Positions 1 to 6,680 of a DNA stretch of 8,951 bases are shown in pieces. How positions within the stretch are numbered: position 1 is the stretch's first letter; each line of letters starts with the position of its first letter. Source of the DNA: an uncultured Peptococcaceae bacterium. Its GTDB lineage: Bacteria; Bacillota; Limnochordia; Darwinibacteriales; Darwinibacteriaceae. Where the stretch lies: assembly GCA_937988745.1 (NCBI GenBank), contig CALKAR010000179.1:1-8951 (forward strand). The letters run 5' to 3'. Below the pieces are notes generated by a model. It did no database searches. It was not told the origin of the DNA and saw only the letters and a list, made by a program, of their open reading frames with translations. Made by a program: the position numbers and the translations under genes.

Positions 1-53
1 TCCGGCCTCCTGCTCCCAAGGCAGGCGCGCTAGCCAAACTGCGCCACGCCCCG
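1..53 (-). tRNA. tRNA-Pro (anticodon UGG), 3' part cut off by the window edge
   Basis: Read on the minus strand, the acceptor 5' strand CGGGGCG begins at 53, followed by a D-arm (GCGC...GCGC) and an anticodon arm with stem CCTGC/GCAGG and loop CTTGGGA. The anticodon TGG (positions 18-16) decodes proline CCN codons. The 5' CGGGGCG acceptor strand is typical of bacterial tRNA-Pro. The T arm and 3' end lie beyond position 1. It follows rdgB in the same orientation and has its own promoter, so it could be made both alone and by read-through. Confidence 0.95.
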
Positions 54-62
54 ACGGGTCTC

Positions 63-79
63 TCTGAGAACCTCTCAGA
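63..79 (-). other. Small hairpin in the tRNA-Pro 5' leader
   Basis: A perfect 7-bp inverted repeat (TCTGAGA / TCTCAGA) with a 3-nt loop lies between the predicted transcription start (about 86) and the mature tRNA 5' end (53). No T-run follows on the minus strand, so it is not a standard intrinsic terminator. It may be a structured part of the leader removed by RNase P. Its function is inferred only from position. Confidence 0.5.
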
Positions 80-92
80 ACTGACATGAACA

Positions 93-122
93 ATATTACC
101 ACACGAACAGGGACTCTGTCAA
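93..122 (-). promoter_or_regulatory. Sigma-A type promoter for tRNA-Pro
   Basis: On the minus strand there is a perfect -35 box TTGACA (122-117), an 18-nt spacer and a -10 box TAATAT (98-93). The -35 starts only 2 nt after the rdgB stop codon. Transcription would begin near 86, leaving a leader of about 33 nt before the tRNA. The strong consensus match suits a stable RNA gene. Confidence 0.8.
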
Positions 123-124
123 CC

Positions 125-748
125 TCATTTCGCAGGTTTTTCGTATCTTTTCAGCAGGCCTTTTAGCCCCTCGACGGCTCTAGCCCTGTGACTGATCTTA
201 TTCTTCACTTCTGGAGACAGTTCAGCAAAAGTCTGACCAAACTCCGGAACTATAAACAAAGGATCATAGCCAAACCCATGCTCTCCCTGCAGCTCAAAGC
301 CAATTTCGCCTCGGCAGATCCCTTCCGCGAAGTCGACAGTGCCATCAGGGGAAGCTAGAGCCATTACGCAGCGAAACTGGGCACCCCGCCGCTCTGGCGG
401 AACATCAGATAGGAGTTCCAGTAGTTTGGCGTTGTTAGCCGCATCGCTGGCTTGTCCGCCGTGAAGAGAGGCAAAGCGGGCAGAATGAACCCCAGGGGCA
501 CCACCCAGTACATCTACCTCCAACCCCGAATCATCTGCCACAACCAACTCCTGCGTCCACTGCATAACCTGCACCGCCTTTTTCCGTGCATTATCTGCAA
601 AGGTTTCCCCATCTTCTACAACTTCGGGGAAATCTCCTAGATCCGCAATGGAAACGACTTGAAAGGGCAGCCCCTTTAGCATCTCCCGAATCTCGTTTAC
701 CTTATGTTTATTGCGGGATGCTACTACTAAGCGGCGCTGCTTTTCCAT
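125..748 (-). CDS. rdgB: RdgB/HAM1 family dITP/XTP pyrophosphatase
   Basis: Cytosolic house-cleaning enzyme that hydrolyses the non-canonical purine triphosphates dITP/ITP and XTP to monophosphate and pyrophosphate, keeping deaminated purines out of DNA and RNA. The 207-residue product is of normal family length and shows every signature: the N-terminal S-x-N-x-x-K substrate motif (S11, N13, K16), ADDSGL at 71-76 with the presumed metal-binding/catalytic Asp73, PGVHSARFA at 85-93, FGYDP at 159-163 and K182...SHR 186-188 for base recognition. The start ATG lies 2 nt after the rph stop; its Shine-Dalgarno (TTGGGGGC) overlaps the end of rph, which suggests translational coupling. The rph-rdgB order matches B. 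subtilis rph-ysnA. No terminator is visible downstream; the tRNA-Pro promoter begins at once. Confidence 0.97.
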   Translation of the reverse strand: MEKQRRLVVASRNKHKVNEIREMLKGLPFQVVSIADLGDFPEVVEDGETFADNARKKAVQVMQWTQELVVADDSGLEVDVLGGAPGVHSARFASLHGGQASDAANNAKLLELLSDVPPERRGAQFRCVMALASPDGTVDFAEGICRGEIGFELQGEHGFGYDPLFIVPEFGQTFAELSPEVKNKISHRARAVEGLKGLLKRYEKPAK

Positions 749-750
749 CT

Positions 751-1503
751 CTAATTGCCCCCAAATTTTGTGGTTAAATCAGCTGTGAGCAGCTGACGCT
801 GCAGCGTGATCAGCTCATTAATTCCGCCTTCAGCCAAGTCCATGAGCTGCATCAGTTCTGCCCGGGTAAACGGATGCTGTTCCGCTGTTCCCTGGACTTC
901 CACAATTTTGCCACTGCCGGTCATGACCACATTAAAGTCGACCTGGGCAGTGGAATCTTCACTGTAATCAAGATCGAGAAGCGGAACTCCATCAACGATA
1001 CCAACACTGACTGCCGCTAGGTAATCATTGATGCCCGTCGATGAAGCATTAGTTTCAGCTTGAAAACGACGCAAAGCATCGTTGAGCGCCACAAAGGCTC
1101 CGGTTATAGAGGCGGTTCTAGTTCCACCATCAGCCATAATTACGTCACAGTCAATCCAAATTGTACGCTCCCCAATGACAGATAAGTCTACTATTGAGCG
1201 CAGAGCACGCCCGATCAAGCGCTGGATCTCATGGGTCCGCCCACCTAAGCGTCCTCTCGACGCTTCGCGCACATTCCGGACCTGCGTGGCACGGGGAAGC
1301 ATCGAATACTCAGCAGTGATCCAGCCCGTTCCCTGTCCGCGCAGGAAAGGCGGAACCTTATCTTCAATCGAAGCCGTACAGATAACTTTTGTATTGCCCA
1401 CCTCAATTAGAACCGAACCTTCCGCATGCGGAATGAAATCCCGGGTAATCTTGACCGGGCGCATCTGATTCGGCTGGCGGCCATCATTCCGTGTAATACT
1501 CAT
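751..1503 (-). CDS. rph: Ribonuclease PH (tRNA nucleotidyltransferase)
   Basis: Phosphate-dependent 3'-5' exoribonuclease that trims the 3' ends of tRNA precursors and other RNAs, releasing nucleoside diphosphates; the family works as a hexameric ring. The 250 residues cover the full RNase PH fold: R-DGR near the N-terminus (D7-R9), GTGWITAEYSMLPRAT (58-73), GGRTHEIQRLIGRALR (87-102) with Arg89 at the usual phosphate-binding site, CDV-ADGGTRTASITGA (119-136) with the GTR phosphate contacts, and an LDLDYSED active-site acid segment. The ATG overlaps the preceding stop by one base (TAATG) and has GAGGAGG 7 nt upstream. A tRNA gene lies at the end of the same transcription direction, which fits its tRNA-processing role but may be coincidental. 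Confidence 0.98.
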   Translation of the reverse strand: MSITRNDGRQPNQMRPVKITRDFIPHAEGSVLIEVGNTKVICTASIEDKVPPFLRGQGTGWITAEYSMLPRATQVRNVREASRGRLGGRTHEIQRLIGRALRSIVDLSVIGERTIWIDCDVIMADGGTRTASITGAFVALNDALRRFQAETNASSTGINDYLAAVSVGIVDGVPLLDLDYSEDSTAQVDFNVVMTGSGKIVEVQGTAEQHPFTRAELMQLMDLAEGGINELITLQRQLLTADLTTKFGGN

Positions 1504-2063
1504 TAAATAGCCTCCTCAAGACTGGGATCGCGATACTGTGCCACACCAGCCTTGTAAATATTCCCACCATGGCTGTCGATCGCTACAATTAAGGGCAGAT
1601 TTTCGACTACCATGCGGTGCACTGCCTCCGGACCAAGGTCTGGATAAGCAATTACTTCGACTTCCTTAATACATTGTGCAATATAAGCACCCGCACCGCC
1701 GATTGCAGCAAAGTAGACTGCACCATGCTCCTGAATGGCTGCTTCTACTTCGGCACTGCGGCCTCCCTTACCGATCATGCCCTTCAATCCCTTTTGCAAA
1801 AGAGGGATTGTCAATCCGTCCATCCGAGTCGAAGTAGTTGGCCCGGCAGATCCAATCACTTCACCAGGTTTAGCTGGACACGGCCCCACGTAATAGATCA
1901 CCGCTCCATCAATAGGAAAGGGCAGCTCTTCACCGGAGTTGACCAAGTTAACCAGCCGCTGATGAGCCGCATCACGGGCAGTATAGATCACACCGGAGAG
2001 AAGTACTTCATCTCCTGCCTTGAGAAAACTCAAATCCTGGAGGGGAGTTGTCAGTTCATGCAT
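1503..2063 (-). CDS. Class I (Fe-S) fumarate hydratase / tartrate dehydratase-type beta subunit, without a neighbouring alpha subunit
   Basis: This is the beta (C-terminal) half of an oxygen-sensitive [4Fe-4S] hydro-lyase, which with an alpha subunit interconverts fumarate and L-malate, or dehydrates tartrate. At 186 residues it has the usual length of a stand-alone beta subunit. Family features include SGVIYTARDAAHQRL (23-37), YYVGPCPAKPGEVIGSAGP from residue 57, the TTSTRMDG loop (76-83), KGMIGKGG (94-101) and a FAAIGGAGA segment. The cluster-binding cysteines belong to the alpha subunit, so this protein should not be active alone. Its ATG has a perfect AGAGGAGG site 7 nt upstream and lies 13 nt inside the murD end; its stop overlaps the rph start by 1 nt. 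Fumarase or tartrate specificity cannot be told from the beta subunit. Confidence 0.93.
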   Translation of the reverse strand: MHELTTPLQDLSFLKAGDEVLLSGVIYTARDAAHQRLVNLVNSGEELPFPIDGAVIYYVGPCPAKPGEVIGSAGPTTSTRMDGLTIPLLQKGLKGMIGKGGRSAEVEAAIQEHGAVYFAAIGGAGAYIAQCIKEVEVIAYPDLGPEAVHRMVVENLPLIVAIDSHGGNIYKAGVAQYRDPSLEEAI

Positions 2064-3442
2064 AGTTTATCCTCCTCTATCAACATCTGAACAAGCCTGC
2101 GGAAATGCTCGCCTCGTTCGGCAAAATTGCGGTACATACCATAGCTGGCACACCCAGGAGATAATAACACAATATCGCCTGAAACAGCAAGGGAACGGCC
2201 AATAGAAACGGCCTCAGCTAAGTCATCTGCAAAATGTACATCAAAGGGGCCGAAACTTAAGACCGCGTCGCGAATCTTACCTGCTGTGTCACCAAAAACA
2301 ATTACCGACTTGGCCCGAGCGTGAATCTCCTGAGCCATTTCAGTAAACGACAGTTTCTTGTCGTAACCGCCGGCTAAGAGAATCACCGGCTCTGAAAAAG
2401 TTCTGAGCCCTGCGATGGCTCGAGCTGGTGTTGTGGCAATCGAATCGTTGTAGTAACGTACACCATCCAGTTCACCCACAAGTTCAAGGCGATGTTCTAC
2501 ACCCTGGAAACTGTGACATACATTGGTGATTGCCTCCCAGGAAGCACCGCCCAGGCGTGCCACTACCGCCGCGGCCAGGAGATTCTCTAAATTATGCCTC
2601 CCAGGAAGCTTGATATGACGAGTTAGAGCAAAGGAAACTTTTTCAGTGCCTTCCTGATAGACCAAATTGGAATCCTCAAGATAAGCTCCTGGATTCACCG
2701 CGTTTTCGAGGCTGAAGTAGTATACCTTTGAAGGTGCCTCGGCAGCCATTATCTGACCAAGGGGATCATCATAGTTGAAAACCGCACAGGCATCAGCCCG
2801 CTGGTGACGGTAAATCTCCTGCTTAGCTGCGATGTAGGCCTCCATTGTGCCGTGTATATCCAGGTGATTTTCGCTGATATTTGTCACCAAGGCATAATCA
2901 GGGCTCTGTCCTAGCTGTTCCAGCTGAAAACTAGATAGCTCCAGCACCACCCGCGCCTCGGGAGGAATCTCCAATACCTGTTCAATCAAAGGTGTGCCGA
3001 TATTTCCCCCCACAAAGGTTTTAAAGCCGCTTTGGCGGAACATCTCCCCTACCAGCGTAGTGGTTGTGGTTTTGCCGCTGCTGCCTGTAATGCCAAAGAT
3101 CGGTGCCCGGCAGTAACGCATCACCAGGCCGATTTCACTCAATAACTCGGTCTTTCCAGCTAAAGCAGTCAACTCAGGTAGATCTTTTGGAATTCCGGGA
3201 GTTAAAAAGACGGCATCATACTGCTCAAGCCCTTTTAAATAAGCATCTCCCAGAATTAGTTCAATGTCAAGCTCCTCCAGTTGGGCGATGCGCTCCCCCA
3301 GATCTTTTCTGCAAGCTCTATCCCGACCGGAGATGTGGGCACCAAAGCGGTGCAGAAAACGAATTAAGGGGACATTACTGACCCCTAACCCGATAACTGC
3401 CACTGACTTACCCTGCCACTCTTTTCGAATTCGTGCTTCCAT
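2051..3442 (-). CDS. murD: UDP-N-acetylmuramoyl-L-alanine:D-glutamate ligase
   Basis: Cytoplasmic ATP-dependent Mur ligase that adds D-glutamate to UDP-MurNAc-L-Ala, the second amino-acid step of peptidoglycan precursor synthesis. I chose the ATG at 3442, giving 463 residues. A longer in-frame extension exists, but it would run through murI; the family N-terminus (GKSVAVIGLGVSN, 11-23) begins here, and AGGAG lies 10 nt upstream. Visible motifs are the ATP-binding GITGSSGKTTT (117-127), the ELSSFQLE segment (168-175), NISENHLDIHG (188-198), the likely carbamylated Lys207 in AAK, HNLENLLAA (283-291), EHRLE (316-320) and SPGCASYGMYRNFAERGEHF (428-447). Variants are SIATTP (334-339), where E. coli has a Lys in SKATN, and CASYG, where CASxD is common. 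It overlaps murI by 1 nt (TGATG). Confidence 0.95.
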   Translation of the reverse strand: MEARIRKEWQGKSVAVIGLGVSNVPLIRFLHRFGAHISGRDRACRKDLGERIAQLEELDIELILGDAYLKGLEQYDAVFLTPGIPKDLPELTALAGKTELLSEIGLVMRYCRAPIFGITGSSGKTTTTTLVGEMFRQSGFKTFVGGNIGTPLIEQVLEIPPEARVVLELSSFQLEQLGQSPDYALVTNISENHLDIHGTMEAYIAAKQEIYRHQRADACAVFNYDDPLGQIMAAEAPSKVYYFSLENAVNPGAYLEDSNLVYQEGTEKVSFALTRHIKLPGRHNLENLLAAAVVARLGGASWEAITNVCHSFQGVEHRLELVGELDGVRYYNDSIATTPARAIAGLRTFSEPVILLAGGYDKKLSFTEMAQEIHARAKSVIVFGDTAGKIRDAVLSFGPFDVHFADDLAEAVSIGRSLAVSGDIVLLSPGCASYGMYRNFAERGEHFRRLVQMLIEEDKLCMN

Positions 3443-4236
3443 CACCAACCATCTCCTACTGCACTGTAGCGCTGTACCTGAGGTAAGGAAGAGCCCAAAA
3501 TATCTTGGGCAAGATTTTGGAACCGCCACGGATCGCCACTCACCCAGAACTCTGTGCGGCAGTTTCCTGGGGAACACTGGGGACTTCTTCCCTGCAGGAA
3601 CTGAGCTACATCTTCGCGGATCTGCTCAGCAGGATCTAAGATAGTTACCCTAGGACCAACGAGCCGCCTTATTTCAGGCAAAATAAAGGGGTAATGAGTG
3701 CATCCAAGTATAATAGAGTCTACCCTAGCCTGCAGAAGAGGCGTAACATATTCAGTGACAGCCTCGCGAATCATAGGTCCACCCAACAAACCAGCCTCAA
3801 TAAAGGGAACCAGCTTAGGGCACGCTTGGCTGACCACTTCCAAATCGGGAGCCGCGTTCTGAAGGGCACGAGGATAAGCACCGCTCTCTGTTGTTGCCCG
3901 AGTAGCCAGCACACCCACACGTCCTTTGGTGACTGGTACTGCCTGCGCTACCGCTGCATCGATCATATTAAAAAGAGGCAGTGGTGGATTGGGTCCAATC
4001 CGTGGTACAACCACCGCACTCATAGTGTTACAGGCCACAACAACGGCGCTCACCTTACGCTGCATAAAGAAATCCATGATTCTCCGGAAATAGCCGAACA
4101 ACTGTTCTGGAGTCTTTTCTCCATATGGTATATGAATTGTATCACCGAAATAGATGATATCTTCTGTCATAATGGGCTGCAGTGCCTGCCAAACGGTCAG
4201 CCCACCTACACCAGAATCAAAAATTCCAATAGCCAT
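3442..4236 (-). CDS. murI: Glutamate racemase
   Basis: Cofactor-independent racemase converting L-glutamate to D-glutamate for peptidoglycan synthesis. The 264-residue length is typical. The sequence shows the N-terminal IFDSGVGGLTV (5-15), FGDT-x-x-x-PYG (30-39), the first catalytic cysteine in VVACNTMSA (Cys69), and the second in LGCTHYP (Cys179) with His181 beside it. Near the C-terminus, EFWVSGDPWRF resembles the family's FWTSGDP segment. Its product is the substrate of MurD, whose start overlaps this stop codon. The start ATG is preceded by a G-rich site (GGTGGGGG, about 8 nt away), weaker than the AGGAGG sites of its neighbours, and by a GC-rich hairpin that begins about 15 nt upstream. 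This is the only gene of the run preceded by a sizeable gap. Confidence 0.97.
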   Translation of the reverse strand: MAIGIFDSGVGGLTVWQALQPIMTEDIIYFGDTIHIPYGEKTPEQLFGYFRRIMDFFMQRKVSAVVVACNTMSAVVVPRIGPNPPLPLFNMIDAAVAQAVPVTKGRVGVLATRATTESGAYPRALQNAAPDLEVVSQACPKLVPFIEAGLLGGPMIREAVTEYVTPLLQARVDSIILGCTHYPFILPEIRRLVGPRVTILDPAEQIREDVAQFLQGRSPQCSPGNCRTEFWVSGDPWRFQNLAQDILGSSLPQVQRYSAVGDGW

Positions 4237-4251
4237 TCATTATTCCCCCAC

Positions 4252-4270
4252 CCGCGCCGCAGCGGCGCGG
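4252..4270 (-). other. GC-rich perfect inverted repeat in the gerM-murI gap
   Basis: Two 9-nt arms, CCGCGCCGC and GCGGCGCGG, are perfect inverted complements around a single base. In RNA this would fold as an 8-bp all-GC stem with a 3-nt loop. No T-run follows on either strand, so it is not a standard intrinsic terminator. It ends about 15 nt before the murI ATG, beside the weak G-rich ribosome binding site. It could stall or protect the polycistronic mRNA, or lower murI translation; this is inference. A TATACT hexamer lies just upstream (minus strand, about 4292-4287) but has no convincing -35 partner. Confidence 0.7.
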
Positions 4271-4308
4271 CATCAGTTCCTACCTAGTATATGCAGGCAG
4301 GCTCATTA

Positions 4309-4827
4309 TTAGATCAGCAAAGCACCGGCCAAGCTGTAATCTGGGGGCAGCGGTTCACCAATATATAGATGGCCCGCAAGGCTTTCTAGGCGACGCCCTT
4401 CCACCAATATCTGGACCTTTTCCACTCCGGTAAGGCTGGCGAAGGTGTTGACAATCCCATACACCGTGACCAATTCACCAGAACTGCCCCCAGGGTGATT
4501 GACCACTAGATGCCTGCTGAAGTCTACATAAACAACGTTATCCCGCTGATACACAGCAAGAATTGAAGTTTCCGGCGGCAGCACCGCCAAGAGCTCCCTG
4601 CTCTTAGGACCTTTCACAAGGATGTGAGCCAAGTCCTGCAGAGAAGGATCACCCCAATAAAACTCTGGTTCAAGCATGACATGAGTGGAGCTTGCGAAAT
4701 ACACAGCCGCCGCAGGCCCGCCTTCCGTCTGGAAAACGGGGACAGCGTCTTTCATAAGCAGTGACCGTGCTCCGACAACAACCAGCAGCAGAAGAATCAG
4801 CAGTGCAATCCGCCGCTCCATCCCCAT
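4309..4827 (-). CDS. Membrane-anchored single GerMN-domain protein (GerM-like)
   Basis: GerMN domains occur in GerM, a B. subtilis lipoprotein needed for sporulation and germination, and in related envelope proteins; their molecular role is not well defined. This 172-residue protein has an N-terminal hydrophobic helix (about 7-20) after a basic MERR start, with no lipobox cysteine, so it is probably an uncleaved anchor or signal peptide. One GerMN domain covers about 41-160: LVKGP (70-74), VVYVDFS (98-104), GGSSGE (113-118), GIVNTF (124-129), VEKVQILVEG (135-144) and GH (152-153). B. subtilis GerM is about twice as long with two such domains. AGGAGG lies 7 nt before the ATG and the amidase stop is 2 nt upstream. 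The coding sequence ends in three consecutive in-frame stops (TAA TAA TGA). Neighbours murI and rph match the B. subtilis context. Confidence 0.9.
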   Translation of the reverse strand: MGMERRIALLILLLLVVVGARSLLMKDAVPVFQTEGGPAAAVYFASSTHVMLEPEFYWGDPSLQDLAHILVKGPKSRELLAVLPPETSILAVYQRDNVVYVDFSRHLVVNHPGGSSGELVTVYGIVNTFASLTGVEKVQILVEGRRLESLAGHLYIGEPLPPDYSLAGALLI

Positions 4828-4829
4828 TT

Positions 4830-6680
4830 TTATTCCTCCTTGGGGCTGTGTTCAGCAAAATATCTAACGATCCCGTTAAAGATGCCTCTTGCAGCTGCCT
4901 CTTGAAAGCCAGGAGCCCGCAGCAGCACTTCTTCTTCAGGATGATTCAAGAATGCTACTTCCACCAAAGCAGTGGGAATCTGCGAGCCATTCAAAACTGC
5001 CAAGTCGGTGCGCTTGCGCAGACCGCGGTCATACAGCTGCAGTTCCTCAACTAGTTCTGTCTGGATAGCCTGAGCCAACAGCTTGTTGCTCTCTCTATTC
5101 GGGTTGTACAAAGTCTCTGTACCGCGAGCGATATTCTGATCAAGATAAGCATTGGCGTGCACGGAGACCAAAATATGTGCCCCTACATGGTGAGCCATCT
5201 GCGGCCGCTCAAAGATGGAAACGTAAACATCTTCTGTACGGGTATAATGCACTTCAGCCCCTGCTTCCGCTAAGAGCTCTCCCAAAAGGAGAGAAATAGC
5301 CAGATTCACATCTTTCTCAAACGTACCATATGGGCCAATCGCTCCCGGATCTGAACCACCATGACCCGGATCGATCATAATGACGTAGCCAGCTAGGATA
5401 CCATCACGCTTAGGAGTTTCAAGTTCAGGAGCGTCTACCAAGGCCTCGTCAGGCTGCTTCGCTCCTTCTTCTGCTTCTTGGGCGGCATGGCGAGCTTCCT
5501 CCAAGGCTCGAAGCGCTTCAGCCCGTTCGCGGGCAGCGATTTCTTCCCGTTTAGCCGCAGCCTGCTCTGGTGTACCTTCGAAGAAGATCAGGCGGTACTG
5601 GCCGTTGTCCCCTTCTACATCCCACAGTGTAAGAGGTTCATTCAGCTCCAAAACTATGCGGGTAACAGCCGGCGTATTCTGACTGACCCGCCAGCGGCGC
5701 ACCACAGCATCCTCGACAGCAAACTCGGCAGCACCCCCAATTAAGGAGGTATTGTGCAGGTCTACAACCAGCCTGCTCGGCTGTGTGAGATGTATGGTTT
5801 CGATAGGAGGCTTATCCGTTGCCTCGATCACAATCTGCGGCACTCCATCAATGCGCGCAAAATCTACAGCCAAGAGCTGATAGTTAAACTCTACTTCCAG
5901 CCCGCCTTCTGGCCACGGTGTAATGGTGTAACCTGTGGCTTCATTCAAATCAAACACAATGCGAATGGTGCTGCCATCAAAAAGGCTGGAACGGATCTGC
6001 TTGACAATAGGCCCGTCCACAATTTGGTCAGGCAGAGGGTCGCCTTGAACGCCGTAGAGATCCAGCACCAGCCGATCAGGATTAACTAAGAGCATAGTCT
6101 GATAACCACTATAATTAGCCACATCCACAAAAACGCGGGATCGAGGGCCACCTATGTACACGATCTCTTTCAAATCCTGCTGAGGTTCAGGCGTGTAGAT
6201 CACATATTCGCTTTCTGAAGGCTGTACAGCTGGAGAAGGGGCATCTGTTTCATCAAGATAGCCGCCGTGAATGCGCAGGGCACCTCTCTCTCCATCAAAA
6301 GTCAGACTGAGATGAAGGTGATCAACAATAAAGCGCAGGGGAACCATTAAGTCACCCTGGCTGAATTCGATAGGGACATCCAAGCGATAGGAAGACCCGT
6401 TTACTAGTGCACTTTCTTCACCGACACGCATAGTTATGTTTAGGTCAGGAAAGTCCAGCTGCACCGTCTCTCCCTTGGCCGACCAGGTAACCTGGCCTCC
6501 GAGATAATCGGTAATCACATGCAGCGGTACGAGGATACTTCCGTTTACGATGCTGATAGGCTGGCTGAGAACTGCTTCTTCTTCGCCTACAACCAAACCA
6601 AGGGCCTGGACTTGAGCTGTTCCTATCCAGGCAGCAGTGAGGATGATAAATAAGTAGAGTATGAGTGCGGGTTTTTTCAT
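4830..6680 (-). CDS. Secreted N-acetylmuramoyl-L-alanine amidase (Amidase_3) with Cu-amine-oxidase-like N-terminal and two AMIN domains
   Basis: Zinc hydrolase that cuts the bond between N-acetylmuramic acid and L-alanine in peptidoglycan, outside the membrane. From the ATG at 6680 (AGGAGG 7 nt upstream) the protein has 616 residues. It has a signal peptide (1-26, MKKPA then hydrophobic, AxA-like end at VQA), then a copper-amine-oxidase N-terminal-like domain (about 30-137, with VPLHVITDYLGG and VPLRFIVDHL), AMIN domain 1 (about 182-265), AMIN domain 2 (about 272-367), an Ala/Glu/Arg-rich linker, probably helical or coiled coil (370-425), and the Amidase_3 domain (432-609). Zinc ligands are His440 (DPGHGG), Glu455 and His508 (SVHANA); catalytic Glu574 is in VEVAFLNH. 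The fold is CwlD/AmiC-like. AMIN domains usually target the envelope. It is the first gene of the minus-strand run. Confidence 0.95.
   Translation of the reverse strand: MKKPALILYLFIILTAAWIGTAQVQALGLVVGEEEAVLSQPISIVNGSILVPLHVITDYLGGQVTWSAKGETVQLDFPDLNITMRVGEESALVNGSSYRLDVPIEFSQGDLMVPLRFIVDHLHLSLTFDGERGALRIHGGYLDETDAPSPAVQPSESEYVIYTPEPQQDLKEIVYIGGPRSRVFVDVANYSGYQTMLLVNPDRLVLDLYGVQGDPLPDQIVDGPIVKQIRSSLFDGSTIRIVFDLNEATGYTITPWPEGGLEVEFNYQLLAVDFARIDGVPQIVIEATDKPPIETIHLTQPSRLVVDLHNTSLIGGAAEFAVEDAVVRRWRVSQNTPAVTRIVLELNEPLTLWDVEGDNGQYRLIFFEGTPEQAAAKREEIAARERAEALRALEEARHAAQEAEEGAKQPDEALVDAPELETPKRDGILAGYVIMIDPGHGGSDPGAIGPYGTFEKDVNLAISLLLGELLAEAGAEVHYTRTEDVYVSIFERPQMAHHVGAHILVSVHANAYLDQNIARGTETLYNPNRESNKLLAQAIQTELVEELQLYDRGLRKRTDLAVLNGSQIPTALVEVAFLNHPEEEVLLRAPGFQEAAARGIFNGIVRYFAEHSPKEE

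Noticed and set aside
1082..1468. 128-codon open frame on the plus strand opposite rph
   Set aside because: It is a shadow of rph codon bias; the product is Arg/Ser/Pro-rich with no domain and no ribosome site.
3443..3577. In-frame extension of murD by 45 codons upstream of 3442
   Set aside because: It lies wholly inside murI in another frame, has no MurD-like sequence, and the family N-terminus starts at the ATG after the murI overlap.
4252..4270. Intrinsic terminator between gerM and murI
   Set aside because: The hairpin is strong but no T-run follows on either strand, so it was kept only as a structural element.
3694..4287. 197-codon open frame on the plus strand opposite murI
   Set aside because: murI has all catalytic motifs; the opposite frame has low-complexity, shadow-like composition and no recognisable family.
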